Shown piece after piece: positions 1 through 8,581 of a DNA stretch of 64,000 nucleotides (positions within the stretch are counted from its first letter, which is position 1; each line of letters starts with the position of its first letter). Origin of the DNA: Acidimicrobiia bacterium (lineage in GTDB: Bacteria; Actinomycetota; Acidimicrobiia; Spongiisociales; ZC4RG35); assembly GCA_028284765.1 (NCBI GenBank), contig JANQRA010000006.1, forward strand, positions 1-64,000, in the 5' to 3' direction. A program made the translations under genes and the position numbers. The notes beneath the pieces were generated by a model. It was not told where the DNA came from and did not search any database. It worked only from the letters and a program-made list of their open reading frames with translations.

Positions 1-132
1 GCCTTTGGTGATGCCTTCGGCGGCGATGGCTTCGATGGCTGGCTCGTGGGGGTTGTTGTCGTCGTCGGTGAACGAACCACCAGGAGGCAACACACCAGCA
101 AACAACACGAGCGCGAGCGCGGCCCACTTCAC
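1..132 (-). CDS. SLH-like domain secreted protein, N-terminal fragment
   Basis: An open minus-strand frame of 44 codons runs from a GTG at 132 off the left edge of the window. Residues 3-17 form a hydrophobic signal-peptide-like stretch, followed by 'FTDDDNN' and 'AIEAIAAEGITKG'. This matches the opening of the SLH-like repeats in the protein at 54229 ('FVDDDGS...IESLAAAGITRGC'), so it is probably the start of a cell-envelope protein built from such repeats. A TTG at 135 is an alternative start; I see no strong ribosome binding site. It is divergent from the subtilase gene. Only the N-terminus is visible, so any enzymatic domain is unknown. Confidence 0.6.
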   Translation of the reverse strand, partial: MKWAALALVLFAGVLPPGGSFTDDDNNPHEPAIEAIAAEGITKG

Positions 133-255
133 CAAATTGGTATCGGGCGGTTGAAGCGATTTCTGAAGTCTCTGACCACGCAACGTGAGATGTGTGTATG
201 GTCGTCATCTCTGCCCAGAGCGCGTCGGGCGAAGTACAACACGGAGGAAGCACAA

Positions 256-3200
256 GTGAAGAGATCGCTGTCAATGCTGGCAGCCATCGCGATGGTTTTC
301 GCGACGGCGTCAGTCGGGCTGGCCTATCAAGAAGAGCCGTCCGAACAGTCAGAGTTCACCTACGAAGCGGTCGATGACGTTCAGGTTCTCAAAGCCGACG
401 CCATCAAGGGGGAGACCGAGGGCTACTGGATCGTCCAACTCGTCGATCCTCCGCTGGCCACCTATGAAGGTGATGTCAACGGTCTGAGTGCGACAAGTCC
501 TCTAGTCACTGGCCAACCGAAGATTGACACCGAGACCGCAGCGGCCCGTCAGTACACCGCGTATCTGGAAGGTGAGCAAGACGCACTGATAGCCGAGATG
601 GAAAGCGCTTTCGGCCGGTCGATGGACGTTCCCTACCGCTACACAAACGCTATCAACGGTCTAACCGTGTGGCTGACGCCATCCGAGGCCAGTGAAGTGC
701 TTCGCATGCGCGGTGTCTCTGACATCGAGAAGAACAAGATCACCAAGCTGACGACCGATCTCGGCCCCGCATTCATCGGCGCGCCAGGGATCTGGGATGG
801 CTCGGCGACGGGGACCGGCACTCAGGGCGAGGGGATCATCGTCGGAATCATTGACTCCGGCATCAACCCCGACAATCCGTCTTTCGCAGCAACCGGTGAC
901 GACGGCTACACCCACACCAATCCGTACGGGTCCGATGTTTACGTCGGCGCTTGTGACCCGTCGAACACCGAACAGTTCCAGGCGGGGTTCACCTGCAACG
1001 ACAAGCTGATCGGCGCCTACGACTTCTTCGCAGACGACGATGCCTCCGGCATCAACAGCCTCGACCACGACGGTCACGGTTCGCATACAGCTTCCACTGC
1101 GGCCGGCAACGTCGTGTTCGGAGCTGGGCCAAACGGTGAGGACATCTCTGGAGTGGCCCCTCACGCCAACATCATTTCTTACCGGACCTGTGGTGATGAG
1201 TCGCTCGGTCAGGGCTACTGCACCACTGCCGGCACGGTTGCGGCAGTCAACGCTGCAATCGCCGACCAGGTTGACGTTCTCAACTACTCGATCGGATCGG
1301 GCTCACCTGGTGACCCATGGTCCGACGCTGACGATCAGGCGTTCCTCGCCGCACGTATCGCTGGCATCTTTGTTGCTCACTCTGCAGGTAACGAGGGCCC
1401 GGGTTCCGCGACCGTCGGTTCGCCAGCCGCTCCGTGGTTGGCACATGTTGCTGCCCTGACCCACGACAGGCCTGCCCTCAACGAGTTGGTCAACATGACC
1501 GGTGGCGGCACGACACCGCCGGCTGACATGTTTGGGCGCTCGGCAACGACCACCGAGTACACCAACGTCGTGGTCTATGCGGGTGACCTTCCGCAGTACA
1601 TCCTTGATAGAGGCGCTGAGAACAACGCACTCTGCGCTGTCGGCGACCCCGATGACGGGGTTTCGGAGTCACCGTGGACACCTGGGACCTTCACTGGCGA
1701 GATCGTGGTCTGTGACCGTGGCTCATATGCCCGTGTCGAGAAGAGTGAAAACGCTGCATTCGCCGGAGCCGGTGGGTTCATCCACGCCGACAACGGTGGT
1801 GGCGAGGTCACCGACTTCCACGTCATTCCCGGCATCCACATTGACCAGTCGGAAGGTGATGAGGTCCGGGCATGGGTCACTTCATGGGACCAAGTCGACA
1901 CCGCGGACCAGCCGGTCGCAACAATCACCGCTGCGACACCCGATCCGGACTCCATGGCGTCCTTCAGCTCGCGTGGTTCCAACCGCTCGACTGGTGGTGA
2001 CACTCTCATGCCGACCGTCGGCGCACCTGGCGTCGGGATCTGGGCGGCACATGGCAAGTACGGCGAGGTGACCTACACATTCCTGAGCGGAACCTCGATG
2101 GCCAGCCCACATGTGGCAGGTGCAGCGGCCCTCCTGATGGATCTCCATCCGACATGGACGCCGGCACAGATTCAGTCAGCCATCGAGACAACTTCGAAGA
2201 GCTCCGGCCTGACGAAAGAAGACAGTGTCACGCCGACGGATCCGTTTGACGTCGGCTCTGGTCGGATCGTCCTGCCAGATGCCGCGAACGCGGGCCTTGT
2301 GTTGGACGAGTCTGCTGACGACTACACCAACGCCGATCCGGCCACTGGTGGTGATCCAACCACCATTAACAATCCGCATCTGGCGAATGGTCAGTGTCTG
2401 TTGCAGTGCTCCTTTGTGAGGACCGTGACGAGCACGGCTTCTGGTTCCGTCACCTGGACACTGTCCGACGACTTCGCTGGCGCAGTCACGATCACCCCGT
2501 CGGTGTTCACGCTGGCGCCTGGAGAGTCACAGGACATCACGTTCGATGTGGACGTGAGCTCGCTGTCGACCAACCGGTATCACTTTGGCGAGATCACCCT
2601 TTCGCCAAGCGACAGCTCGGTTCCGACCGCGCACTTCCCGATGGCGATTCAGCCAAAGACGGGTGAGCTGCCAGGCGAGATCAATCTCGTCACACGTCGT
2701 GACGCCGGCTCCGACCTCGTCAGGAACGTGACCGCGATCGAGATCTTCGAGTTCGTTGCTTCCGTCGACGGCTTGGTCGAGGCGACGCAGAGGACTGAGA
2801 GTCTTCCGCAGGATCCGACCAACGGCGATCCTTACAACGACACCGAGGGTGCATTCACCGAACTGGTGGAGGTCGCGCCCGGGACTACCGAGGCGATCTT
2901 CGAGATTGTGGCCTCCGAGTCGCCCGACGTCGATCTCTTTGTCGGCTTCGACGTCAACGGAGACGGAATAGCGACAGCGGACGAGGAGATTGACTTCTCG
3001 GCTTCGGGAACGGCCTTCGAGAAGGTCGTCCTCACGGCACCCGCTGCGGGCACCTACTGGGCCGTCGTCCAGAACTGGGCCGAATCGACCTCATCGCCTG
3101 ACAACATCACGTTGGCTGTTGCGTTGAAGGACGGCTCGGATGCAGGGAATGCGTCCATCGAAGGCCCTGCCAGCCAGGGCGCCCTTGAGCCGTTTGATCT

Positions 3201-4842
3201 TCGGGTCTTCTGGGACCTCGAGGACGCCGAGGCCGGAGACATCTTCTACGGCACGGCGGCACTCGGCACTTCACCGTCGAATCCCGGCAACATCGGGTCG
3301 ATCCCGGTGAAGCTCACGAGACTCGCCGACGATGTGACCAAGTCGGGTTCGGCTGAGGAGGCCGAGCGTGGGGACACGATCGACTACCAGGTCGTCGTCC
3401 AGCCAAACGCCCTCACTGAGGACCTGGGTTACACGATCACTGACACCCTCCCGGACGGAATGTCGTTCGTCCCCGGCTCGGTGTCAGCGACTTCCGGTGA
3501 TGTGTCAATCTCCGGAAACGAGTTGACGTGGACCGGTGTCATGCCGACTGCGTTTGGAGCTGAGGGCACCTACACGGCCTTCACCAATGCTGAGGATCCG
3601 GCTGCATGCTTCATTCCGTTGAGTGACGGCGGCTATCTCGACCTGGCCGGATTTGGGATCGGCCCCGACCCCGGTGTGACAGGTGATGAAGCTGTGTTCT
3701 CGGCATTCAGCACATCGGCTGCGCCGTTTGAGTACTTCGAGGACCCGTCCTCCGGTATCAACTTCACGGACAACGGCTTTGCGTTCTTCGACAGCACGCC
3801 GGGCCCGTTCATGTTCGCACCTACACCGATCGGAGGTCCGCACTGGGCAACCGGCGCTATCGAAGAACCAAACGACATGCTGGCCCCATATTGGGCTGAT
3901 ATGCAGATCGTCTTCGACGCAGCGGCCGGAAGTGGTGTGTCGCTGGCGACACTTGGTGGTGGTATCGCAGCCGTCATCGAGTACGACGACATGAGGCCAT
4001 GGGATGCCGTAGACGACTCGACGACTCTCGACTTCGAGATCTTCGCCTGGACGTCAATCGACGACACACCCGGTGCGTATGAGTTCGCCTTCGCCTATGA
4101 CAACATCACTGGCGAATTCCCGGCGAGCACGTTCCCGTATGACCTGGTCATTGGGCTCGAGAACGAGACCGGCGATGCCGGCACGGAGATCTTCTCCGGC
4201 TTGTTCGCAGATCCAGTGCCGATCGAGAACGATCTCGTGATCTGCTTCGACTACCAGAGGCCGCAGTTCCCGGCGGTGACGATCAGCTACCAGGCGACTG
4301 TTGACAGCGACACCCTCGGAGGCTCGCTTGCCAACGAGGTCGTCTCAGTGGTTGATAACCCCGGTTCGGATGCAGACACAGTCTCGGTGGCTGTGGAGGT
4401 TCCGGAGTTGAACTCCAACGAGACCGTTGCCCTGGTTCTTGACCAAATCGCCGACTACCCGGACACCGGGAATCGGACAGTCGATAGGGCTCTGAACCGG
4501 GCCGAGAATCGTCTGGAGAAGGCCCTTAGAGACCGCTACTGGAACGACGACGGCAACGTCCGGAACTCCCAGATGTTCCGGTGGATGTCCTTCGCGGCCT
4601 GGTACATCCAGTATGCAGATCGGAACTCATCGGACGACTTCAGCGATTGGAACGACCTCCTCGTCGGAGTTGCCCACGATCAGGCGGCCCGGGCCATCGA
4701 AGAGTCATCGAACCCATATTGGGCGTACTGGTGGTTCGAGAGGGCCGAAAGGACAAGTAGCCCATCGCTGGCGATCTACCTGTACAAGATCGCATGGGAG
4801 CGGGCGACGAATCCGCCACGACCACCGTGGTGGTGGCTCTAA
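256..4842 (+). CDS. Secreted S8 family serine peptidase (subtilase) with PA and DUF11 domains
   Basis: Large extracellular subtilisin-type protease of about 1528 residues. The GTG at 256 is preferred because GGAGG lies 9 nt upstream and the product then begins with a signal peptide (VKRSLSMLAAIAMVFATASV); the frame stays open further upstream but codes for nothing recognisable. An I9-like propeptide spans about residues 40-175. The catalytic triad is visible: Asp200 in 'IIDSG', His277 in 'GHGSHTAS', Ser614 in 'SGTSMASPH'. A protease-associated domain is inserted at about 455-550, a Ca-loop-like 'DVNGDGIATADEE' lies near 899, and a DUF11-type repeat follows at about 1028-1092. The C-terminal third is unassigned, lacks an obvious anchor and ends in a Trp-rich tail (WWWL). 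It stands alone, with a strong inverted repeat after its stop. Confidence 0.93.
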   Translation: MKRSLSMLAAIAMVFATASVGLAYQEEPSEQSEFTYEAVDDVQVLKADAIKGETEGYWIVQLVDPPLATYEGDVNGLSATSPLVTGQPKIDTETAAARQYTAYLEGEQDALIAEMESAFGRSMDVPYRYTNAINGLTVWLTPSEASEVLRMRGVSDIEKNKITKLTTDLGPAFIGAPGIWDGSATGTGTQGEGIIVGIIDSGINPDNPSFAATGDDGYTHTNPYGSDVYVGACDPSNTEQFQAGFTCNDKLIGAYDFFADDDASGINSLDHDGHGSHTASTAAGNVVFGAGPNGEDISGVAPHANIISYRTCGDESLGQGYCTTAGTVAAVNAAIADQVDVLNYSIGSGSPGDPWSDADDQAFLAARIAGIFVAHSAGNEGPGSATVGSPAAPWLAHVAALTHDRPALNELVNMTGGGTTPPADMFGRSATTTEYTNVVVYAGDLPQYILDRGAENNALCAVGDPDDGVSESPWTPGTFTGEIVVCDRGSYARVEKSENAAFAGAGGFIHADNGGGEVTDFHVIPGIHIDQSEGDEVRAWVTSWDQVDTADQPVATITAATPDPDSMASFSSRGSNRSTGGDTLMPTVGAPGVGIWAAHGKYGEVTYTFLSGTSMASPHVAGAAALLMDLHPTWTPAQIQSAIETTSKSSGLTKEDSVTPTDPFDVGSGRIVLPDAANAGLVLDESADDYTNADPATGGDPTTINNPHLANGQCLLQCSFVRTVTSTASGSVTWTLSDDFAGAVTITPSVFTLAPGESQDITFDVDVSSLSTNRYHFGEITLSPSDSSVPTAHFPMAIQPKTGELPGEINLVTRRDAGSDLVRNVTAIEIFEFVASVDGLVEATQRTESLPQDPTNGDPYNDTEGAFTELVEVAPGTTEAIFEIVASESPDVDLFVGFDVNGDGIATADEEIDFSASGTAFEKVVLTAPAAGTYWAVVQNWAESTSSPDNITLAVALKDGSDAGNASIEGPASQGALEPFDLRVFWDLEDAEAGDIFYGTAALGTSPSNPGNIGSIPVKLTRLADDVTKSGSAEEAERGDTIDYQVVVQPNALTEDLGYTITDTLPDGMSFVPGSVSATSGDVSISGNELTWTGVMPTAFGAEGTYTAFTNAEDPAACFIPLSDGGYLDLAGFGIGPDPGVTGDEAVFSAFSTSAAPFEYFEDPSSGINFTDNGFAFFDSTPGPFMFAPTPIGGPHWATGAIEEPNDMLAPYWADMQIVFDAAAGSGVSLATLGGGIAAVIEYDDMRPWDAVDDSTTLDFEIFAWTSIDDTPGAYEFAFAYDNITGEFPASTFPYDLVIGLENETGDAGTEIFSGLFADPVPIENDLVICFDYQRPQFPAVTISYQATVDSDTLGGSLANEVVSVVDNPGSDADTVSVAVEVPELNSNETVALVLDQIADYPDTGNRTVDRALNRAENRLEKALRDRYWNDDGNVRNSQMFRWMSFAAWYIQYADRNSSDDFSDWNDLLVGVAHDQAARAIEESSNPYWAYWWFERAERTSSPSLAIYLYKIAWERATNPPRPPWWWL

Positions 4843-4854
4843 ACCAAACGGTTG

Positions 4855-4891
4855 GTTCCCGGCGGTTGACATGATGTCGGCTGCCGGGAAC
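4855..4891. terminator. 9-bp inverted repeat after the subtilase gene
   Basis: GTTCCCGGC (4855-4863) and GCCGGGAAC (4883-4891) are perfect complements around a 19-nt loop, starting 13 nt after the subtilase stop and ending 8 nt before the next start codon. There is no T tract, and the loop contains TTGACA (4865-4870), a good -35 box. It may therefore be a hairpin terminator, an operator over the promoter of the next gene, or both. Confidence 0.4.
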
Positions 4892-4899
4892 TGAACACA

Positions 4900-5352
4900 A
4901 TGGCGGAACGTCCAATCACCGTGAAGCCTTTAGTCGCGCTGTTGACCGTGCTGGCCGTGGCGGGGTGTGGGGCTGCCTCTGAAGGTGGTGAGACAACCAC
5001 CACTGCTGGTGATTCGCCCACCACCACCTTGGCTGCGCCGTCGACCACACTGGACGACATGACGGAGCCCGAAATGCCAGAGGTCGTAGACCAGGCGATT
5101 GCTGACCTGGCCGAGCTACTGCAAATCGACGCTGAGGCCATCTCCGTCGAACTTCATGAGAACGTCACCTGGCGTGACGGCTCGCTTGGCTGTCCGGTCG
5201 AGGGCAGGTCGTACACCCAAGCCTTGGTTGATGGCCATCGAACGGTCCTAGTCGCCGAAGGCGAGCGCTATCACTTCCATGGTGCGTCTGGTTCCAATGC
5301 GAGCCTCTGTGAGAATCCGCAGGCTCCAGCGTCAGGGTCTGGGGACGCCTGA
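4900..5352 (+). CDS. Small lipoprotein of unknown function
   Basis: 150-residue protein with a lipoprotein signal peptide: hydrophobic residues 10-22 ending in the lipobox 'LAVAGC', with Cys23 as the lipid site. A Thr/Ser-rich spacer follows (about 31-50), then a compact domain with 'WRDGSLGCPVEGRSYTQALVDG' style residues (Cys at about 107 and 144, possibly disulphide-linked). The 'GSLGCP...YTQALVDG' pattern recurs in actinobacterial secreted proteins of unknown function, as far as I recall. It starts only 57 nt after the subtilase stop, with the inverted repeat in between. It is convergent with the DUF4870 gene. I cannot assign a role. Confidence 0.75.
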   Translation: MAERPITVKPLVALLTVLAVAGCGAASEGGETTTTAGDSPTTTLAAPSTTLDDMTEPEMPEVVDQAIADLAELLQIDAEAISVELHENVTWRDGSLGCPVEGRSYTQALVDGHRTVLVAEGERYHFHGASGSNASLCENPQAPASGSGDA

Positions 5353-5356
5353 GCTC

Positions 5357-5740
5357 TCAGTTCAGGAAGCGAATCGTCAAGGGGTACCTGTAGTACTCGC
5401 CATTGCTTGCCTTGACTGTGGCCACGATGACCAGGATGAACCAGGTGAGAAGGACTGCGGGTAGCAAGAGGAGTCCAACCAGGGCCAGGATCAGGACCGC
5501 TGACACGGCCGCATAAAGCAAGAACGAGATATTGAAGTTGACCGCTTCCTTGCCGTGGTAATCGGCGTAGGGGTTCTCGTCCTTCTTGATCAGCCACATC
5601 ACGAGCGGGGCGATGAGCGACGGGATTCCAACGAACATCGAAAAGGCTGAGATGTGTGTCAAGGACGCCCACGTCCTCGATGAGTCATCAATTGTCGCCA
5701 CCTGCGGGGTGGGAGCGGTGGGGTTTTCCGGTTGTGTCAT
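5357..5740 (-). CDS. DUF4870 domain membrane protein
   Basis: Small integral membrane protein, about 127 residues from the ATG at 5740 ('MTQPENP'). After a polar N-terminal tail rich in Pro/Thr come 'SRTWASLTHISAF' and three hydrophobic segments. The loop 'KKDENPYADYHGKEAVNF' between segments one and two is the hallmark of the DUF4870/Tic20-like family (function unknown). An upstream in-frame ATG at 5758 would add six residues. The start at 5740 is preferred because GATAAT lies 6 nt upstream, as expected for a leaderless transcript. It is divergent from the VOC gene; the region between them holds one copy of the GAACCC palindrome element. Confidence 0.8.
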   Translation of the reverse strand: MTQPENPTAPTPQVATIDDSSRTWASLTHISAFSMFVGIPSLIAPLVMWLIKKDENPYADYHGKEAVNFNISFLLYAAVSAVLILALVGLLLLPAVLLTWFILVIVATVKASNGEYYRYPLTIRFLN

Positions 5741-5844
5741 ATCCTCATTATCAGGCATGGCGGTGCCCAAGGATATCGGGGGTGTCCCTAGTCCGACCCT
5801 GATCGTGGTGTCTGGGACCTAGGTGGGTCGATTCTGTGGGCTGT

Positions 5845-5881
5845 GGACTTCGCTATACGAAGGCACGAACCCAGGGTTCGC
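5845..5881. repeat. Dispersed palindromic element, copy A
   Basis: 37-bp element made of a small hairpin (CTTCG 5848-5852, CGAAG 5858-5862) followed by the perfect palindrome CGAACCC-A-GGGTTCG (5866-5880). It is 31/37 identical to 20569-20605, including the shared lead-in GGACTTCGCTAT and the end GAACCCnGGGTTCGC. It lies between the divergent DUF4870 and VOC genes. Confidence 0.6.
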
Positions 5882-5903
5882 ATCAGGCGGGTACGTTGGG
5901 GGT

Positions 5904-6299
5904 GTGGAACTGCAGTTCAGACCGTCGGCTGTCACTCGTCTCTTGGTTGTGAGCGACACCAAAGCAAGCCGTGATTGGTATGTGAACGTCCTCGAGGCTT
6001 CGGTCTACGGCGAGTACGGGACCTCGATCATCCTGGACCTATTCGGGACCTGGGTATTGCTCGTGGAGCAAGGTGACCCGACCGATGACAAACCAACCGT
6101 ATCGATGATCCCACCCGAGGATCCTGACCGGATGAGCACCGAGACCATCTTCCGTGTCGACGACTGTCGAAGTGCTTACGCGATTCTGAAAGCCCGAGGT
6201 GCGGAGTTCCTGACGCCTCCAGTCGATTGGGGGGCCGAGATAAGAGCCTTCTTCAGAGACCCGGACGGCCATCTCTTTGAGATCAGCGAGCTGGCTTGA
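5904..6299 (+). CDS. VOC family (glyoxalase/bleomycin-resistance fold) protein
   Basis: 131-residue single-domain VOC protein starting at the GTG at 5904, which has a G-rich Shine-Dalgarno just upstream. The frame before it contains the repeat element and is not protein-like. The fold is shown by 'TRLLVVSDTKASRDWYVNVL' at the N-terminus and the paired betaalphabetabetabeta pattern ending in 'FFRDPDGHLFEISEL', the usual C-terminal metal-ligand strand (Glu near the end). Family members are lyases, dioxygenases or binding proteins; the substrate cannot be told. The stop codon overlaps the start of the next gene (TGATG), so the two are probably co-translated. Confidence 0.85.
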   Translation: MELQFRPSAVTRLLVVSDTKASRDWYVNVLEASVYGEYGTSIILDLFGTWVLLVEQGDPTDDKPTVSMIPPEDPDRMSTETIFRVDDCRSAYAILKARGAEFLTPPVDWGAEIRAFFRDPDGHLFEISELA

Positions 6300-6742
6300 T
6301 GAAGCCACAGTTTGAGCCTCTGAATCCCAAGTACGAGGCAGTGGTCAAGGAGAGCTTCGCTCGTCAAGCGGCCATGGCAACGCTCGGTGTCAGTCTCCAG
6401 GAGGTCGGTCCCGGATGGGTCCAGTTCTTACTGGAGAAGCGAGAAGAGCTGACCCAGCAACACGGATTCATCCATGCAGGTGTCGTTGCATCGGCGCTGG
6501 ACTCGGCGTGCGGTTACGCCTCATTGTCTTTGATGCCTGAGGGAGCCGCAATTCTCACGGCCGAGTACAAGGTCAATCTCCTTCGACCCGCCGAAGGCTC
6601 GCTCGCGGTCAATGGCTGGGTAGTGAAACCTGGTCGGACCCTGACCGTTGCCCAGGGCGAAGCCATAGATGAAGGCGGCAAGCTGATTGCGAACATGACC
6701 GGCACCCTCATTCAAGTGGTCGATCGAGACCTGGAGTCGTGA
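6299..6742 (+). CDS. PaaI-type hotdog thioesterase
   Basis: 147-residue hotdog-fold protein of the PaaI/YdiI thioesterase family, which hydrolyses acyl- or aryl-CoA thioesters. The signature is 'HGFIHAGVVASALDSACGYAS', where the HGG-like segment and the following Asp/Ser shape the active site, then the strand pattern 'TAEYKVNLLRPAEG' and 'GRTLTVAQGEA'. The ATG at 6299 overlaps the TGA of the VOC gene; an adjacent TTG at 6296 is less likely. Coupling to a VOC protein suggests a shared catabolic or detoxification step, but the substrate is unknown. Confidence 0.88.
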   Translation: MKPQFEPLNPKYEAVVKESFARQAAMATLGVSLQEVGPGWVQFLLEKREELTQQHGFIHAGVVASALDSACGYASLSLMPEGAAILTAEYKVNLLRPAEGSLAVNGWVVKPGRTLTVAQGEAIDEGGKLIANMTGTLIQVVDRDLES

Positions 6743-6772
6743 AGGTCGATTCGGGTGGGTAGGTTCGGTGAC

Positions 6773-7072
6773 ATGAGACGGGCAACGCGTGTGGTACTCC
6801 TCCTGTTGGTTGTGGTCTTGCTGGTCAGCGCATGCACCGCCGGACCAAACCCGGAGGTGGGCATGCCCGACCCAGATGGCGGCACTGCCGGGTTCTTCAT
6901 GGGGCTGTGGCACGGCATCATCGCTCCGGTGACGTTCGTCATCTCGCTGTTCACCGACAACGTGAATCTCTACGAGGTGCACAACAACGGCAATTGGTAT
7001 GACTTCGGCTTTGTTCTTGGGGCCGGGATTCTCTTCGGGGGCGGTGGAGCCGGCTCTCGTATGAAACGTTGA
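6773..7072 (+). CDS. Small conserved lipoprotein
   Basis: 99 residues from the ATG at 6773; a GTG at 6755 would add six. A strongly hydrophobic segment (7-19) ends in the lipobox 'LVSAC' with Cys21. The rest contains 'FFMGLWHGIIAPVTFVISLF' and 'YEVHNNGNWYDFGFVLGAGI', giving two short membrane-associated helices around a Tyr/Asn-rich loop. I recognise this WHGxIAP...NNGxWYxFGF pattern as a widespread but uncharacterised bacterial small protein. It is followed 10 nt later by the metallopeptidase gene, so the two probably form an operon. Confidence 0.8.
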   Translation: MRRATRVVLLLLVVVLLVSACTAGPNPEVGMPDPDGGTAGFFMGLWHGIIAPVTFVISLFTDNVNLYEVHNNGNWYDFGFVLGAGILFGGGGAGSRMKR

Positions 7073-7082
7073 GCACGTAGCG

Positions 7083-7934
7083 ATGGCACGTTGGGAACGC
7101 ATCAGATCTCGTGGCACCGTCGACGATCGACGGGGCATGTCCCGACCCGGTGTAGCGCTCGGCGGTATGGGCGGACTTGGGATCGTGGTGATCCTCCTGT
7201 TTGCCTTCCTGGGCGGGGGCAGCGGCATGGACCAACTCATGGGTCAGTTGGCCCCGGCCTCGGTGGAGACCGGAGAGCAGCCTGCGGAGTTTCAGGGTGA
7301 GGACGACTATGAGGTCTTCGTGTCGACCGTCCTCGGGTCGACAGATGACTACTGGGACGCTGTTTTCACGAGCTCGAACTTGTCGTACGTGCCACCCCAA
7401 CTGGTCCTGTTCCGAGGGTCGACCTCGAGCTCCTGTGGTGGTGCAACGTCAGCAGTCGGACCTCACTACTGCCCTTTGGACGAGACCATCTATATCGATG
7501 AGACCTTCTTTGATGAGTTGAGTGCGAGGTTTGGCGCCCAGGGTGGTGACGTGGCTGAGGCCTACGTCATCGCACATGAAGTGGGGCATCACGTCCAAAA
7601 GCGTCTCGGGATCATGGACGAGGCGAGAAGTCTGCAGGCAGCTTCTTCATCCCAGGCAGAGGTCAATGAGATATCGGTGAGGCTGGAGCTACAGGCAGAT
7701 TGCTTCGCGGGGCTGTGGGCGAATTCGATTCGAGACCTCGGGGTGTTCCTCCCTGGTGAGATCCAGGAGGCACTCGATGCAGCGGCGGCGGTAGGTGACG
7801 ACCGGATCCAAGAGGCCGTTCAGGGTCAGATATCACCCGAAACCTGGACACACGGCTCTTCGGAGCAGAGAGTTTCCTGGTTCACCGTCGGCTGGGACAC
7901 CGGCGATCCGGGTCAATGTGACACATTCGGTTGA
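7083..7934 (+). CDS. Neutral zinc metallopeptidase, YpfJ/KPN_02809 family
   Basis: 283-residue protein of the putative neutral zinc metallopeptidase family. A basic N-terminus (RWERIRSRGTVDDRRG) precedes one transmembrane helix (about 28-45), placing the catalytic domain outside the cytoplasm. The zinc motif 'HEVGHHV' starts at His165 with Glu166 as general base and His169 as second ligand. 'SSSCGGATSAVGPHYCP' upstream (two Cys) and 'RLELQADCFAGLW' downstream (probable third ligand region) are typical of the family. Length fits the usual 280-300. The substrate is unknown for the family. It is convergent with the next gene, 3 nt apart. Confidence 0.9.
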   Translation: MARWERIRSRGTVDDRRGMSRPGVALGGMGGLGIVVILLFAFLGGGSGMDQLMGQLAPASVETGEQPAEFQGEDDYEVFVSTVLGSTDDYWDAVFTSSNLSYVPPQLVLFRGSTSSSCGGATSAVGPHYCPLDETIYIDETFFDELSARFGAQGGDVAEAYVIAHEVGHHVQKRLGIMDEARSLQAASSSQAEVNEISVRLELQADCFAGLWANSIRDLGVFLPGEIQEALDAAAAVGDDRIQEAVQGQISPETWTHGSSEQRVSWFTVGWDTGDPGQCDTFG

Positions 7935-7937
7935 GGG

Positions 7938-8501
7938 CTAGGCCTCCAGGTTCTCGACAGCACGCTTAGCGAGCGCAACCATCAATCGGCCCATATCAGC
8001 GCCCAAGTTCCCGGCAGTGTGATAGACGTTGTTCGCTGCCCTGAAGAACACCACCTCGTCACTGCTTCGAAACGCCCCTTCGGTCAGACCGGACACCGGT
8101 ATCTGGGGGTCCACCTCGGTGACCAGGAATGACCATCGATCATCCGGGTCGTAGAGCTCGCCCGCGGGGGCCTTGCCGTAGCGCAGCTCGAAGTATTGAT
8201 GGTGGTTGCGATCGGAGCATTGAAAGATCGTGCCTGCCCATTCCTCGTCGTTGTGAGGGTGGGACGTGTCGAACGGCATGCCTGTGATCTCGGCGACCTC
8301 TCCGACGGTCAGGGCCGAGGGGACGCCTGCCAGTGGCGCTTGGCCGCTATCGGGGCTTTCCCCCTCCGCAGACGAAGCCGCCGCACGGATCTTCTCTCCA
8401 GCCTCGTTGGCCAGGTCCCCGAGGTCGTCGAGAACGCCGGACTCTTCCAAGGCATCCCTGGCCTTCTTCGCTGATTCGGTCAGCTTGTCGAAAAGTGACA
8501 T
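7938..8501 (-). CDS. Hypothetical protein with charged helical N-terminus
   Basis: 187-residue soluble protein that I do not recognise. Residues 1-45 ('MSLFDKLTESAKKARDALEESG...') look like an amphipathic, possibly coiled, helical segment of the sort seen in antitoxin-like or membrane-surface proteins. After an Ala/Ser/Gly linker comes a folded domain of about 130 residues with 'LTVGEVAEITGMPFD' and 'FQCSDRNHHQYFELRYGK'. The last helix 'MGRLMVALAKRAVENLE' is amphipathic. No signal peptide or membrane segment. It is divergent from the ABC exporter gene with an 80-nt gap. Confidence 0.75.
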   Translation of the reverse strand: MSLFDKLTESAKKARDALEESGVLDDLGDLANEAGEKIRAAASSAEGESPDSGQAPLAGVPSALTVGEVAEITGMPFDTSHPHNDEEWAGTIFQCSDRNHHQYFELRYGKAPAGELYDPDDRWSFLVTEVDPQIPVSGLTEGAFRSSDEVVFFRAANNVYHTAGNLGADMGRLMVALAKRAVENLEA

Positions 8502-8581
8502 GACGGCATCTTACGTTCCGCATATTCGGTCGGATCTGTCGGTGGTTGCCGATAGGGTTGCCGGTTCGATGAGGAATTCAC

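Noticed and set aside
46-255. Upstream extension of the subtilase frame
   Set aside because: It is not protein-like, overlaps the SLH-like gene on the other strand, and the GTG at 256 has a good ribosome binding site and signal peptide.
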